From Streptantibioticus ferralitis (GTDB taxonomy: Bacteria > Actinomycetota > Actinomycetes > Streptomycetales > Streptomycetaceae), in NCBI RefSeq assembly GCF_029223525.1, contig NZ_JARHTQ010000002.1, positions 186,001 through 250,000 of the forward strand: DNA of 64,000 nucleotides. Reading direction: 5' to 3'. Under the pieces are notes generated by a model. That model was not told the origin of the DNA. It made no database searches and saw only the letters and a program-made list of their open reading frames with translations. The translations under genes and the position numbers were made by a program. The stretch's first letter is position 1. Each line of letters opens with the position of its first letter. Positions 16,892 through 25,579 of this stretch are shown piece after piece.

Positions 16892-18475
16892 GTGTCGACA
16901 GCTGATCTCTCCCCAGGTCTTGCCGAATGGCAGTGGCCCGCTACGGTTCCAGGCACCGATGACCCGCACTGTCGGGTAGTGATCGCCGGAGGTGGGCTCG
17001 CCGGCCTCGAAGTGGCCCGGCAACTGGCCGCTCTCGGTGTCGACGACGTCCTGGTCATCGAAGCTGGACCCGCGCAGGATCTGTTACACATCAACTCCGC
17101 GCACAAGCACGATCAAGCGCTGCGCACCTTCCTCGATCCCGCCAGCGACCCACACTTCCAGCGTTGTTGGACATCGGAATCCGCCCCGCACTACGCCGTC
17201 AACGCCGGTCTGCGCAAGCGCCTCGGTGGACGTTCACTGTACTGGTACGGCGCGTCACTGCCGGTTGAGGACTGGGCGTTGGCCGACTGGCCGGAGTCGA
17301 TCGTGACGGACCTGCGCGGCTCGTGGCGGGGCGGCGGACCGCTCTACGAACAGGTCGCGGCAGACCTCCGAATAGATCCGAACCGACTCGACTCGCAGCA
17401 ACCGGTTCTGAAGCTAGGAGGATTCCGTCTCGTCCGCACCCCGCAGGCCGAAACCCGGTTCGGTGACGATGGCCGCTGGTACGCCTACTCCCCGCTGGAC
17501 CATTGGCGACACCCGGTAACGGGCGCCGTGCTGGACGGCCCGCGTGGCATCCGGTTCCTGTGTGGCACCGACGTCCTCTCGGTTGACATCAAGGACGGGC
17601 GAGCCTGCGGCGTCCTCGTCCGGGAAACCGGCCCGAACGGCAGGGCCCGCCGGATTTCCGCGGACTCGGTGGTCCTGGCCGCCGGGACCATCGAGAACAG
17701 CAGGCTGGCCATCCAGGCGCTGTGCGCGATCGACCCCTGCCGCCCGCCCCGGCTGGACGGGCTTACCGACCACATCGTCCAGGGCTTCTTCGTGCGGGTG
17801 CGCGACGCCGACGACGACAGGGCATCCCATGGCTTGTCGGACGCCGCATCCGGCTCGTACGTGACCGCGTGCGAGGACGTCGTCCGGTCGAACCTGTTCA
17901 TCACGGTCGAACGGCCCGAACCCGGCGTCCTTCTGTTCGATGTGCGGCTCACCGGGGAGCAGATGCCCGGAACTGGTAGCCACGTTACGTGCGAGCCGAC
18001 CGGCGAGTACCCGTGGCGCACAACTGTCACGGCGGATCTGGCCCCGGCCGACCGGGACGTCGTCGGACGCCAGCGCCAGGTGCTGGACAAGGTTTGGCGC
18101 CAACTGGCCGCCGAGTTCGGTCTCACCGCCACGCCCCTGGCTTTCGACGACTTCGACCACCCGGTTCGCACCAACGCGTTCGTGCTGCCGGAGTCGATCG
18201 GCGCGGAGGCGTCCGAAGGGCCCTTCACCTGGTCAAGCCTGCTGGGTACCGAGGACCATGAGGGGTGCACGTTGCCGCTGGGTGACGTACTTGACAACCG
18301 TCACGTGTTCGCCTCCATCCCTTGCCTCTACGCCTGCGGGCCAGCGACCTTTCCCCGCATGGGCGCCGCCAACCCCTCGCTCACCACCCTGGCTCTCGCG
18401 CGGCGACTAGCACACTTCCTGGCCGCCACTCATGGCGAGCAATCACACCGAGCAACATCGGAGGCAGACGCGTGA
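16892..18475 (+). CDS. GMC / pyranose-oxidase-like FAD oxidoreductase (copy 2)
   Basis: A 527-residue paralogue of the gene at 10238. FAD motif: VVIAGGGLAGLEVARQL and LVIEAGP. Near the C-terminus are DHEGCT (His456) and FPRMGAANPSLTTLAL (Asn494), the His/Asn pair of the pyranose-oxidase group. It has an extra N-terminal leader and a 25-residue C-terminal extension compared with copy 1. Two such oxidases suggest oxidation at two different carbons or on two different sugars. The final TGA overlaps the ATG of the SDR (TGATG), and a GGAGG at 18460 serves that next gene. Confidence 0.86.
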   Translation: MSTADLSPGLAEWQWPATVPGTDDPHCRVVIAGGGLAGLEVARQLAALGVDDVLVIEAGPAQDLLHINSAHKHDQALRTFLDPASDPHFQRCWTSESAPHYAVNAGLRKRLGGRSLYWYGASLPVEDWALADWPESIVTDLRGSWRGGGPLYEQVAADLRIDPNRLDSQQPVLKLGGFRLVRTPQAETRFGDDGRWYAYSPLDHWRHPVTGAVLDGPRGIRFLCGTDVLSVDIKDGRACGVLVRETGPNGRARRISADSVVLAAGTIENSRLAIQALCAIDPCRPPRLDGLTDHIVQGFFVRVRDADDDRASHGLSDAASGSYVTACEDVVRSNLFITVERPEPGVLLFDVRLTGEQMPGTGSHVTCEPTGEYPWRTTVTADLAPADRDVVGRQRQVLDKVWRQLAAEFGLTATPLAFDDFDHPVRTNAFVLPESIGAEASEGPFTWSSLLGTEDHEGCTLPLGDVLDNRHVFASIPCLYACGPATFPRMGAANPSLTTLALARRLAHFLAATHGEQSHRATSEADA

Positions 18476-19200
18476 TGCTCACGGACAAGCGGGTCCTGGT
18501 CACCGGAGCGTCGAAGGACATCGGCCGGGGCATCGCGCTCGACCTGGTCAGGCGCGGAGCAACCGTCGTCGGCACGTACAACACCGGCGCGGCCGACGCA
18601 GAGGAACTCCTTGTCCTCGGCGTCAAGGAGATGGTCCACCTCAATCACTTGGACCGGGAGGAATCAGCGGCCACGCTCGGCCGACTGGCCGCTACCGGCC
18701 CCTTCCACGGGCTCGTGAACAACGCCGCGGTGATTGAGTTCACTTCCTGGGAGTCCAGTTTGGACTCCTGGGACAGGGTGCTGGACGTCAACCTCCGGGG
18801 TCCACTGGCCACCACGATCGCGCTTGCCCCGACCATGCCGCCCGGCAGTTCAATCGTCAATATCTCCAGCACAGCGGGGACGATGGGCTCATTCGATTCA
18901 CTCGCCTACTCGGCGAGTAAGGCCGCGCTCACCAACCTGACGAAGAGCCTCGCCAACGTGCTCGGGCCATCCGGGATCCGCGTCAACGCCGTCTCGCCCT
19001 GCTATATCGACGTCGATGCACCCGCGGAATCAGCCGGATTGACTCCGTTGAGGCGCAACGGGTTCCCAGATGACATCGCCTCGGTCGTGGCGTTCCTGCT
19101 CACCGGCGGCGCTCGCTTTGTCACAGGCACGGAAATCACCGTGGACGGTGGCTACACGGCTGCGGATGCCCTCGCGAAACGCGCGTATGACGCGGGCTGA
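18475..19200 (+). CDS. Classical short-chain dehydrogenase/reductase
   Basis: A 241-residue SDR with cofactor loop VTGASKDIGRG, structural NNAAV, catalytic Ser in NISSTAG and Tyr/Lys in YSASKAAL, ending in the usual TVDGGYTA. It may reduce a keto group made by one of the GMC oxidases, giving net inversion of a hydroxyl, or oxidise an alcohol. It is the last gene of the heptose cluster. The start is ATG 18475, set by the overlap with the GMC gene; longer in-frame upstream sequence lies inside that gene. Confidence 0.9.
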   Translation: MLTDKRVLVTGASKDIGRGIALDLVRRGATVVGTYNTGAADAEELLVLGVKEMVHLNHLDREESAATLGRLAATGPFHGLVNNAAVIEFTSWESSLDSWDRVLDVNLRGPLATTIALAPTMPPGSSIVNISSTAGTMGSFDSLAYSASKAALTNLTKSLANVLGPSGIRVNAVSPCYIDVDAPAESAGLTPLRRNGFPDDIASVVAFLLTGGARFVTGTEITVDGGYTAADALAKRAYDAG

Positions 19201-19512
19201 CCGATCCACCGCCGATGCAGACCGGGACAACAGAGCCACACCAGAAAGCAGGCAGATCGCGTCGCCATCACGGAGCTCCGCCACTTGCGGAATGTAGCCG
19301 GCTCGGCTGTCGGCCTGCCAGTTGGGTGTGTTGGCGGCGGCGAGCATGAACACGTTGTACGTGCATGCCTTGAAAACGACTCATAGGCACCGTTGGCCGT
19401 CCGGGACGAAGACGTCTCGGACGGGGAATGGGCGACGGCCTGCTGTTCGTTTACTCCTCGGGCCCGCCGTAGCTGCAATCACTACGGTTGCCTGTCGGGT
19501 CCGATGTCACGT
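19201..19512. other. Intergenic sequence at right cluster boundary
   Basis: No intact gene is seen. Short protein-like shreds appear in several frames, for example MLAAANTPNWQAD on minus near 19350 and DVSDGEWA on plus near 19405. They suggest decayed genes or IS scraps but are too short to assign. Confidence 0.4.
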
Positions 19513-19897
19513 CATGTGCGCACCGGCTGGGTCAATGTGGGCACCGACCATGACACCGCTGCGTTCGCCGTCGAATCGATCCGCCGCCGTCGACCAGTCC
19601 GAGTGCGCGTGGCAGTCGCCGCGCTGCGCCCGCCGCAGCGTCTCGCCCCGGCGGCCGGTGGCGTCGCCGCCTCCTCCAGCCGGGCCAGGTACACCGGGAC
19701 CCGTCCACGGCCGTGGTGGTCGGCCCGAGCCCCCGTACGTCCCGCAGGGTTCCCGCGGCGGCCCGTGCCGCCACCTCGTCGTCCCCCAGGGCGCGCAGGG
19801 CCTCGGCCGCCCTCCGGAAGGCCTGCACCCGGTACGTCGGCGCCTGCTCGCGCTCCAGCAGGAACGCGATCCTCTGCAGCGCCGTCACCGGCTCCAC
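19513..19897 (-). pseudogene. Broken PHP-domain / PolX-like gene
   Basis: The minus strand encodes the N-terminal helix-hairpin region of an actinobacterial PHP protein: EPVTALQRIAFLLERE, AFRRAAEALRALGD, GTLRDVRGLGPTTT. Then the frame breaks. RVPVYLARLEEAATPPA follows in a second frame and GDCHAHSDWST, the start of the PHP metal site, in a third. The rest of the PHP domain is absent. A GTG near 19897 would be the original start. It marks the edge between the accessory heptose cluster and more typical genes to the right. Confidence 0.75.
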
Positions 19898-20127
19898 CGC
19901 GCATCCCTCCGGCACCGGACCCCGCGCCCGCCCCCGCTCAACCGTGGCGCACGACGGGTGGCAGCGCATCATGGCGGTATGCGGCCAGACAACACCTACG
20001 AGTGGTTTGGGCGTCGGGCGCACATGAGTCTTCGGAGCCGGGGGCAAGGCGTGGTCATTCGAATGGCGGAACGCAAGCGGAACGCGTTCCTCCACAACCT
20101 TGCCGCCGCCGGACCTGGAGTCGCTCC
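19898..20127. other. Upstream region of the P450 gene
   Basis: No coding signal is evident. GGAG about eight bases before 20128 is the P450 ribosome site. A promoter is presumably here, but no clear -35/-10 can be picked. Confidence 0.4.
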
Positions 20128-21333
20128 ATGGAAAAACCCGCCACCGTATGGGACTGCCCGTTCAAGCACGACACCGACCTGGAGTTCGATCCGCTGATGC
20201 GGCGATTACTGGCCGAGGAACCGGTCGCCAGGATCCGTATGCCGCACGGCGAGGGCGAGGCATGGCTGGTCACCCGGTACGAGGACGTCCGTACCGTGAC
20301 CACGGACCGCCGTTTCAGCCGCGCGGCCGGTATCGGGCGCGATCTGCCCAGGATGACCCCCGAACCGATCGCTCAGGTCGAGTCGATCAACCTGATGGAT
20401 CCGCCGGCCCACAGCCATCTGCGCAGGCTGGTGGCGAAGGCGTTCACCAACCGCCAGGTCGACGAGATGCGCCCGAAGACCCAGCGGATCGTGGACGCCC
20501 TGCTCGACGAGATGACGGCGCACGGCAGTCCCGCCGACCTGGTGCGCCACGTGTCGTCCCGGCTACCGCTGATGACGATCAGCGAGATGCTCGGCATACC
20601 CGAGGAGGACCGCCCGAGGCTGCGCGAATGCGCCGTCACCATGATGTCGACGTCACCGGAGGGGCGGGCGGCCGCCGCCGCGGCCAAGGCGGAGCTGCGC
20701 ACCTACTTCACCCAACTGACCGGTCGGCGTCGGCGGAATCCCGCCGACGACCTGCTGAGCGCCCTCGCCGCGTCACGTGACGGCGAGGAGTTGCTCGACG
20801 ACAGCGAACTGGCCGTCATGGGCATGGTGTTGATGGTCACCGGCCATGACACCAGTACCTACCAGATCAGCAACATCGTCTACACCCTGCTCACCCACCC
20901 CGATGAGCTCGGCACCCTGCGGGCCCGGCCCGACCTGCTGCCGAAGGCCATCGAGGAACTGCTGCGCTTCATCCCGTTCCGGCAGGGGGTCGGCATCGCC
21001 CGGATCGCCATGGAGGACGTGGAGGTGGGCGGCGTGACCATCCGTGCGGGGGAGCCGGTGCATGTCTCGTACCTGTCCGCCAACCGCGACGAGCGGATGT
21101 TCGACCGGCCCGACGAGTTGGACCTGGAACGGGGCGCCGCGAATCACATGACGTTCGGCCACGGCACGCACCACTGCGTCGGCGCACACCTGGCCAGGAT
21201 GGAACTCCAGGTTGCCGTCGGCACCCTGCTGAACCGCTTCCCGAAGTTGCGGTTGGCAGTGCCTCGCGATGAGATTGACTGGAACAGCGGATCGATTTGG
21301 CGGTATCCGCAGGCCCTACCGGTTTCCTGGTGA
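20128..21333 (+). CDS. Cytochrome P450, CYP158-like
   Basis: The 401-residue P450 has an I-helix VTGHDTST, the EELLRF (ExxR) helix and the haem loop FGHGTHHCVGAHLAR, with Cys350 as the iron ligand. It ends RYPQALPVSW, much like the S. coelicolor CYP158A enzymes that couple flaviolin. It lies 56 bases upstream of rppA and on the same strand. RppA product oxidises to flaviolin, so oxidative C-C coupling of flaviolin is the likely job, giving pigment or melanin-type polymers. The start was chosen by GGAG spacing; longer in-frame upstream sequence lacks coding character. Confidence 0.88.
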   Translation: MEKPATVWDCPFKHDTDLEFDPLMRRLLAEEPVARIRMPHGEGEAWLVTRYEDVRTVTTDRRFSRAAGIGRDLPRMTPEPIAQVESINLMDPPAHSHLRRLVAKAFTNRQVDEMRPKTQRIVDALLDEMTAHGSPADLVRHVSSRLPLMTISEMLGIPEEDRPRLRECAVTMMSTSPEGRAAAAAAKAELRTYFTQLTGRRRRNPADDLLSALAASRDGEELLDDSELAVMGMVLMVTGHDTSTYQISNIVYTLLTHPDELGTLRARPDLLPKAIEELLRFIPFRQGVGIARIAMEDVEVGGVTIRAGEPVHVSYLSANRDERMFDRPDELDLERGAANHMTFGHGTHHCVGAHLARMELQVAVGTLLNRFPKLRLAVPRDEIDWNSGSIWRYPQALPVSW

Positions 21334-21389
21334 AACCGGTGAGCTTACCGGATTCCTTCCCGCACCCTGCGCCCGATAGCGGAGATCTC

Positions 21390-22532
21390 ATGGCAACCCT
21401 GTGCAGACCGGCTATCCGTGTTCCCGAGCATGTCATCACGATGGAGCAGACTCTGGAACTCGCCCGCACTCTGCATGCCGACCATCCGCAACTCGGCCTT
21501 GTGCTGCGGCTGATCGAGAACACCGGTGTGCGTACCCGCCACATCCTCCAGCCCATCGAGGAAACCCTCAGACACCCGGGATTCACCCAGCGCAACGCGC
21601 TCTATGAGTCCGGGTCGAAAAGACTCGTGCCTCCGGTCATCGAGGAGGCACTGGACTACGCGCAGTTGCGCCCCAAGGACATCGACCTGATCGTCTATGT
21701 GTCCTGCACGGGATTTCTGATGCCCTCGTTGACCGCCTGGCTGATCAACACCATGGGCTTCAGATCGGACACCCGGCAGACGCCCATCGCCCAGCTGGGC
21801 TGTGCGGCCGGCGGCGCCGCGATCAACCGGGCACACGACTTCTGTCTGGCCTATCCCGGCGCCAACGTGCTGATCGTGGCCTGCGAGTTCTGCTCGCTGT
21901 GCTACCAGCCCACCGATGTGGGCATCGGCTCGCTGCTGTCCAACGGACTGTTCGGGGACGCGGTCGCGGCGGCCGTGGTACGCGGCGAAGGGGGCACCGG
22001 CATACGGCTGGAGCGCAACGGCTCCCATCTGGTGCCGGACACGGTGGACTGGATCGCCTACGGGGTGCGCAACACCGGATTCCACTTCCTGCTGGACAAG
22101 CGGGTTCCGAAGACGATGGAAATGCTGGCCCCGGCGTTGCGTACGTTGGCGGAACAGCATGAATGGGATGTGTCCGGCCTCGACTTCTACATAATCCATG
22201 CGGGCGGCCCGCGTATTCTCGACGACCTGTGCCGCCTGTTGTCGCTGAAACCCGCCGCGTTCCGCTACAGCCGTGCCACGCTTGAGGAACGCGGCAACAT
22301 CGCGAGCGCGGTGGTCTTCGACGCCATGGCCCGGTTGTTCGCGGACGGTACCCAGGTCGACTCCGCGCGCGGAGTGATCGCCGGATTCGGTCCCGGAATC
22401 ACCGCCGAGATCGCGCTCGGCAGTTGGACTTCGGCGAGGACGGCACAGGACGAGCGCCTGGTCGCGGTCAACGCCTCGCTTTCTTCCGACACGTCGCTGT
22501 CAGGAGAGCACGCGACGGCGGAAGTTCCGTAG
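21390..22532 (+). CDS. rppA: Type III polyketide synthase, 1,3,6,8-tetrahydroxynaphthalene synthase
   Basis: A 380-residue chalcone-synthase-fold enzyme that closely follows RppA. It starts MATLCRPAIRVPEHVITMEQ, has the nucleophile in QLGCAAGGAA at Cys138, and has FYIIHAGGPRILDD and ERGNIASAVV with the His and Asn of the triad. RppA condenses five malonyl-CoA to tetrahydroxynaphthalene, which oxidises to flaviolin. GGAG at 21381 fits the ATG at 21390. Its last 33 bases overlap the 3' end of the converging ABC permease gene. It works with the upstream P450. Confidence 0.95.
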   Translation: MATLCRPAIRVPEHVITMEQTLELARTLHADHPQLGLVLRLIENTGVRTRHILQPIEETLRHPGFTQRNALYESGSKRLVPPVIEEALDYAQLRPKDIDLIVYVSCTGFLMPSLTAWLINTMGFRSDTRQTPIAQLGCAAGGAAINRAHDFCLAYPGANVLIVACEFCSLCYQPTDVGIGSLLSNGLFGDAVAAAVVRGEGGTGIRLERNGSHLVPDTVDWIAYGVRNTGFHFLLDKRVPKTMEMLAPALRTLAEQHEWDVSGLDFYIIHAGGPRILDDLCRLLSLKPAAFRYSRATLEERGNIASAVVFDAMARLFADGTQVDSARGVIAGFGPGITAEIALGSWTSARTAQDERLVAVNASLSSDTSLSGEHATAEVP

Positions 22533-23381
22533 GCCCAGGCCGAGAAAGAGCGCGCAGAATCCGGTGAGTACCGGATACACCACGTAGAGATGCATATGTG
22601 ATGCCTCGGTGAACCCGGCGCGCATTCCCTCGGTGATGTAGATCAACGGGTTGACGAGCACCAGGACTTGGAGCCAGTGGAAACCACCGACATGGACCAG
22701 GGACAGCTTGGTCCACTGGTAGTACGTGCCGCCCAGGAACACCAGTGGCAGCACCACGAAACCGAACATGACACCGATGTTCCGCGGCTCGAACGTGGTG
22801 CCGAGGAGCAGCCCCAATGAGGTCATGGTGATGCACGCCAGGGGGATCAGGGTGACCACGATCCACCAGTGGACGGTCAGATGCGCGTGCACCCCAGGCG
22901 CGTGGACGACGGCCGCGATGGGCAGCACGATGACCGCGGAGATCAGGCCCTGGGTGGCGCCGGACAGTACCCGGGCGACCGCCACCAGCCACAGTGGGCA
23001 CGGGGCCTGCACCCGGTCCTCGATCTCCCGGGTGAAGCCGAACTCCTGGGACATCTGGATGGCCACCGACTGGATGCCCTGGAACATGATGGCGATCGAC
23101 ACCACCCCCGGCACCAGAACCGTGGCGAACGCCGATTCGCCCGCCGTACCGCCGCCGGAGCCGATGCCCTGGCCGATGGTGGGGAAGACATAGAGGAACA
23201 CGAACACCAGCAGGAACGGCTGCATCAGCGTACGGCCCACGAACTCGCCGAAGTTCTTGCGCAGTACGGTCAGATCCCGCCGGATCAGCGCGGCCAACGC
23301 CGAGCGGCTGGCGGCCGCCGCGGACCTGGTCGGCCGTACGGTGATACGAGTGGGCGCCGAGGGGGCGGTGGGTGCGGTCAT
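22500..23381 (-). CDS. ABC-2 type exporter permease
   Basis: A 293-residue permease with about six membrane segments. It starts near the sequence RRDLTVLRKNFGEFVGRTLMQ and contains the family loop FGFTREIEDRVQAPCP and the segment NPLIYITEGMRA. This is the DrrB/daunorubicin-resistance type. The ATG at 23381 overlaps the ATPase stop (ATGA). With that ATPase it should form a drug or lipid/polyketide exporter. Its tail overlaps rppA, so it may export the rppA/P450 product, though the two are on opposite strands. Confidence 0.9.
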   Translation of the reverse strand: MTAPTAPSAPTRITVRPTRSAAAASRSALAALIRRDLTVLRKNFGEFVGRTLMQPFLLVFVFLYVFPTIGQGIGSGGGTAGESAFATVLVPGVVSIAIMFQGIQSVAIQMSQEFGFTREIEDRVQAPCPLWLVAVARVLSGATQGLISAVIVLPIAAVVHAPGVHAHLTVHWWIVVTLIPLACITMTSLGLLLGTTFEPRNIGVMFGFVVLPLVFLGGTYYQWTKLSLVHVGGFHWLQVLVLVNPLIYITEGMRAGFTEASHMHLYVVYPVLTGFCALFLGLGLRNFRRRVLS

Positions 23382-24394
23382 CAGTCCCTCAGCTCCTTTC
23401 CGGTGAGGCTGATGAACACCGTCTCCAGGGTGCTTTCGGCGATGGAGAGGTCGACCAGGTTGAAGCCGCCGGACTCGGCGCTCGCCACCACCCGGGGCAG
23501 CACCCTGTCGTTCCCCTTCACCTGGAGTTCGACCCCGCCGTCGACCAGACGGGTGCGCACGACCCCGTCGATGTCCCGGTGCAGCCGCGCCGCGAGATCG
23601 TCCGCGTCGCCGCTGGTGGCCACCGTGACGACGGTGTCGGCGCCGATGCTCCGCTTGAGCGCGTCGGGTGTGTCCAGCGCGAGGATCCTGCCGTGGTCGA
23701 TGATCGCCACCCGGTCGCAGAGGCGGTCGGCCTCCTCCATGTTGTGTGTGGTGAGCAGGATCGTCTGGCCGTCGGCGATCAACCGGTCCAGGACATCCCA
23801 CAGCGCCAGTCGGCCCTGCGGATCGAGTCCCGCCGTCGGCTCGTCGAGGAACAGCACGGCCGGGCGGTGGAATATCGCCCGCGCCACCATCAGCCGCTGG
23901 GCCATCCCCCCGGACAGCGTGTACACCGAGGACGCCGCCCATTTGGACAGCTGGAACTGATCAAGGAGTTCGTCCGCCATTCGCCGGGACTGCCGAGCGG
24001 GAACGCCGAACAGCAGACCGTGGAAGTAGAGGTTCTCCCACACCGTCAGCGCCCGGTCCAGGGTGTTCTGCTGGCTCACCACGGCGATGACCTGCTTGGC
24101 CAGGGTGGGTTGGTCGATGACGTCGATGTCGCCGATGTACGCGGAGCCCGCGGTGGGGATGACACGGGTGGTCAGCATCCCGACCGTGGTGGTCTTGCCC
24201 GCGCCGTTCGGCCCGAGCAGCCCGAAGATCTCCCCCTGGTACACCCGCAGGTCCAACCGGTCCACGGCGGCGAAATCCGTCTTCGGATAGACCTTGGTCA
24301 GCCCCGACGTACGGATGACCGGCTCCCGGCCGTCCGCCGCTCGCGGGCAGCGCCGCGCCGCCGCGCTGTCCGTTTCGGTCTCCGGCGTCCCCAT
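23381..24394 (-). CDS. ABC exporter ATP-binding protein (DrrA type)
   Basis: A 337-residue ATPase with Walker A GPNGAGKTT, Q-loop VVSQQ, signature LSGGMAQR and Walker B VLFLDEPTAGLDP, followed by TTHNMEEAD. The C-terminal 100 residues are the extra domain found in DrrA-like proteins (ESTLETVFISLTGKEL). First gene of a two-gene operon with the permease, overlapping by ATGA. A promoter should lie in 24395-24516. Confidence 0.93.
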   Translation of the reverse strand: MGTPETETDSAAARRCPRAADGREPVIRTSGLTKVYPKTDFAAVDRLDLRVYQGEIFGLLGPNGAGKTTTVGMLTTRVIPTAGSAYIGDIDVIDQPTLAKQVIAVVSQQNTLDRALTVWENLYFHGLLFGVPARQSRRMADELLDQFQLSKWAASSVYTLSGGMAQRLMVARAIFHRPAVLFLDEPTAGLDPQGRLALWDVLDRLIADGQTILLTTHNMEEADRLCDRVAIIDHGRILALDTPDALKRSIGADTVVTVATSGDADDLAARLHRDIDGVVRTRLVDGGVELQVKGNDRVLPRVVASAESGGFNLVDLSIAESTLETVFISLTGKELRD

Positions 24395-24516
24395 GGCTCA
24401 CCTCGTCGCATCCGGCCCCGGGGCACCATCCATCGTCCGCCAGCAGTCCGGCCGGTACAACTCGCCGGACGCCGGGCGGGCGGGAGCCCGCGGCGACCGT
24501 CAGCGCGTCGAGCCCG

Positions 24517-25515
24517 TCACCCGACCGGCGGAACGGCCGTCTGCCGATCGGTGAGCTCCGCCAGCGTCGGCGGGTCGGCGCCCGGGCGGCCGCAGGTGAG
24601 CGCCGCCGCCAGGCTGGCCCGGGCGAGGGCGGCCGCCACGGCGGCGTCCAGCGCCTGCGCGCCGGTCGCCGCGCGCAGCCTGGTACGGGGTGACGGCTCG
24701 GCCCCGGCCGGGAGGCTGCCGAGCATCCCGGCCGACAGCAGCCCGCTGATCAGGCCCGCCATGAACGCGTCGCCCGCGCCCACGGTGTCGACGACCCGCA
24801 CCTTCGGCACCGGCACCTCGCACCGGCCCACCCGCCAGAAGGCACCCGTACTGTCGGCCCCCCGCGTCAGTACGACCAGGGACGGTCCGGACGACGCCCA
24901 GCGGGCTGCCACCTCCTCGGGCTTCCGCTCGGGGTAGAGCCAGGCGAGGTCCTCCTCGCTGGCCTTCACCACGTCGCTGGACGCCACGAACGCCTCCACC
25001 CGGGGCCGCTCCTCGGCGGCGTCGCCGAGCAGGCTGGGCCGCAGGTTCGGGTCGTACGAGATGGTGGTGGCATCGCGCGCGGCCCGCACCGCCGCCTCGA
25101 CATGCCGGGCGCCGGGCTCGAGCGCGGTGGCGATCGACCCGGTGTGCAGGTGGCCCGGGGCGCCGTCCCGCACCAGGGCGAGGGTGCTCGGCGGAATGTC
25201 CCAGTGCAGATCGAAGGTGTACGTGGCCGATCCGTGCTCGTCGAGCACCGCGGTCGCGGTGGGCGAGGCACCGGGCACCACGGAACCGTGCGTCAACTCC
25301 ACACCGCTGTCCAGCAGATGCCGCCGCAGCGCCGCCCCGTTGCCGTCCTGACCCACCCTGGTCGCCAGGCGCACCGGGTGGCCGAGGCGGGCCAGTCCGA
25401 GCGCCACGTTCGCCGGACTGCCACCGGGGCGGGCGCTACGGGACCCGTCAGGTCCGCACAGGATGTCCGTGAGCGCCTCCCCGATGACGAGTACGGGTGG
25501 TGCGGACGAGGTCAT
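24517..25515 (-). CDS. PfkB-family sugar kinase (fructokinase-like)
   Basis: A 332-residue ribokinase-fold kinase with ARPGGSPANVALGLARLG near the N-terminus and the anion-hole/catalytic motif DTVGAGDAFMAG. Last gene of the polyol operon. After a polyol dehydrogenase makes a ketose such as fructose, this kinase would phosphorylate it for glycolysis. The substrate is inferred from context; pfkB kinases for other sugars look the same. About 64 bases separate it from the dehydrogenase. Confidence 0.9.
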   Translation of the reverse strand: MTSSAPPVLVIGEALTDILCGPDGSRSARPGGSPANVALGLARLGHPVRLATRVGQDGNGAALRRHLLDSGVELTHGSVVPGASPTATAVLDEHGSATYTFDLHWDIPPSTLALVRDGAPGHLHTGSIATALEPGARHVEAAVRAARDATTISYDPNLRPSLLGDAAEERPRVEAFVASSDVVKASEEDLAWLYPERKPEEVAARWASSGPSLVVLTRGADSTGAFWRVGRCEVPVPKVRVVDTVGAGDAFMAGLISGLLSAGMLGSLPAGAEPSPRTRLRAATGAQALDAAVAAALARASLAAALTCGRPGADPPTLAELTDRQTAVPPVG

Positions 25516-25579
25516 GGCGTGCTCCTTGGCGTCGGGGGGAGCTGCGGCGGCGGGCGCAGAGGACGGAGCTTAGGGGAGC

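Noticed and set aside
19390-19480. DVSDGEWA on the plus strand, resembling a transposase N-terminus
   Set aside because: Only about eight residues match and no further transposase sequence follows; too short to call an IS element.
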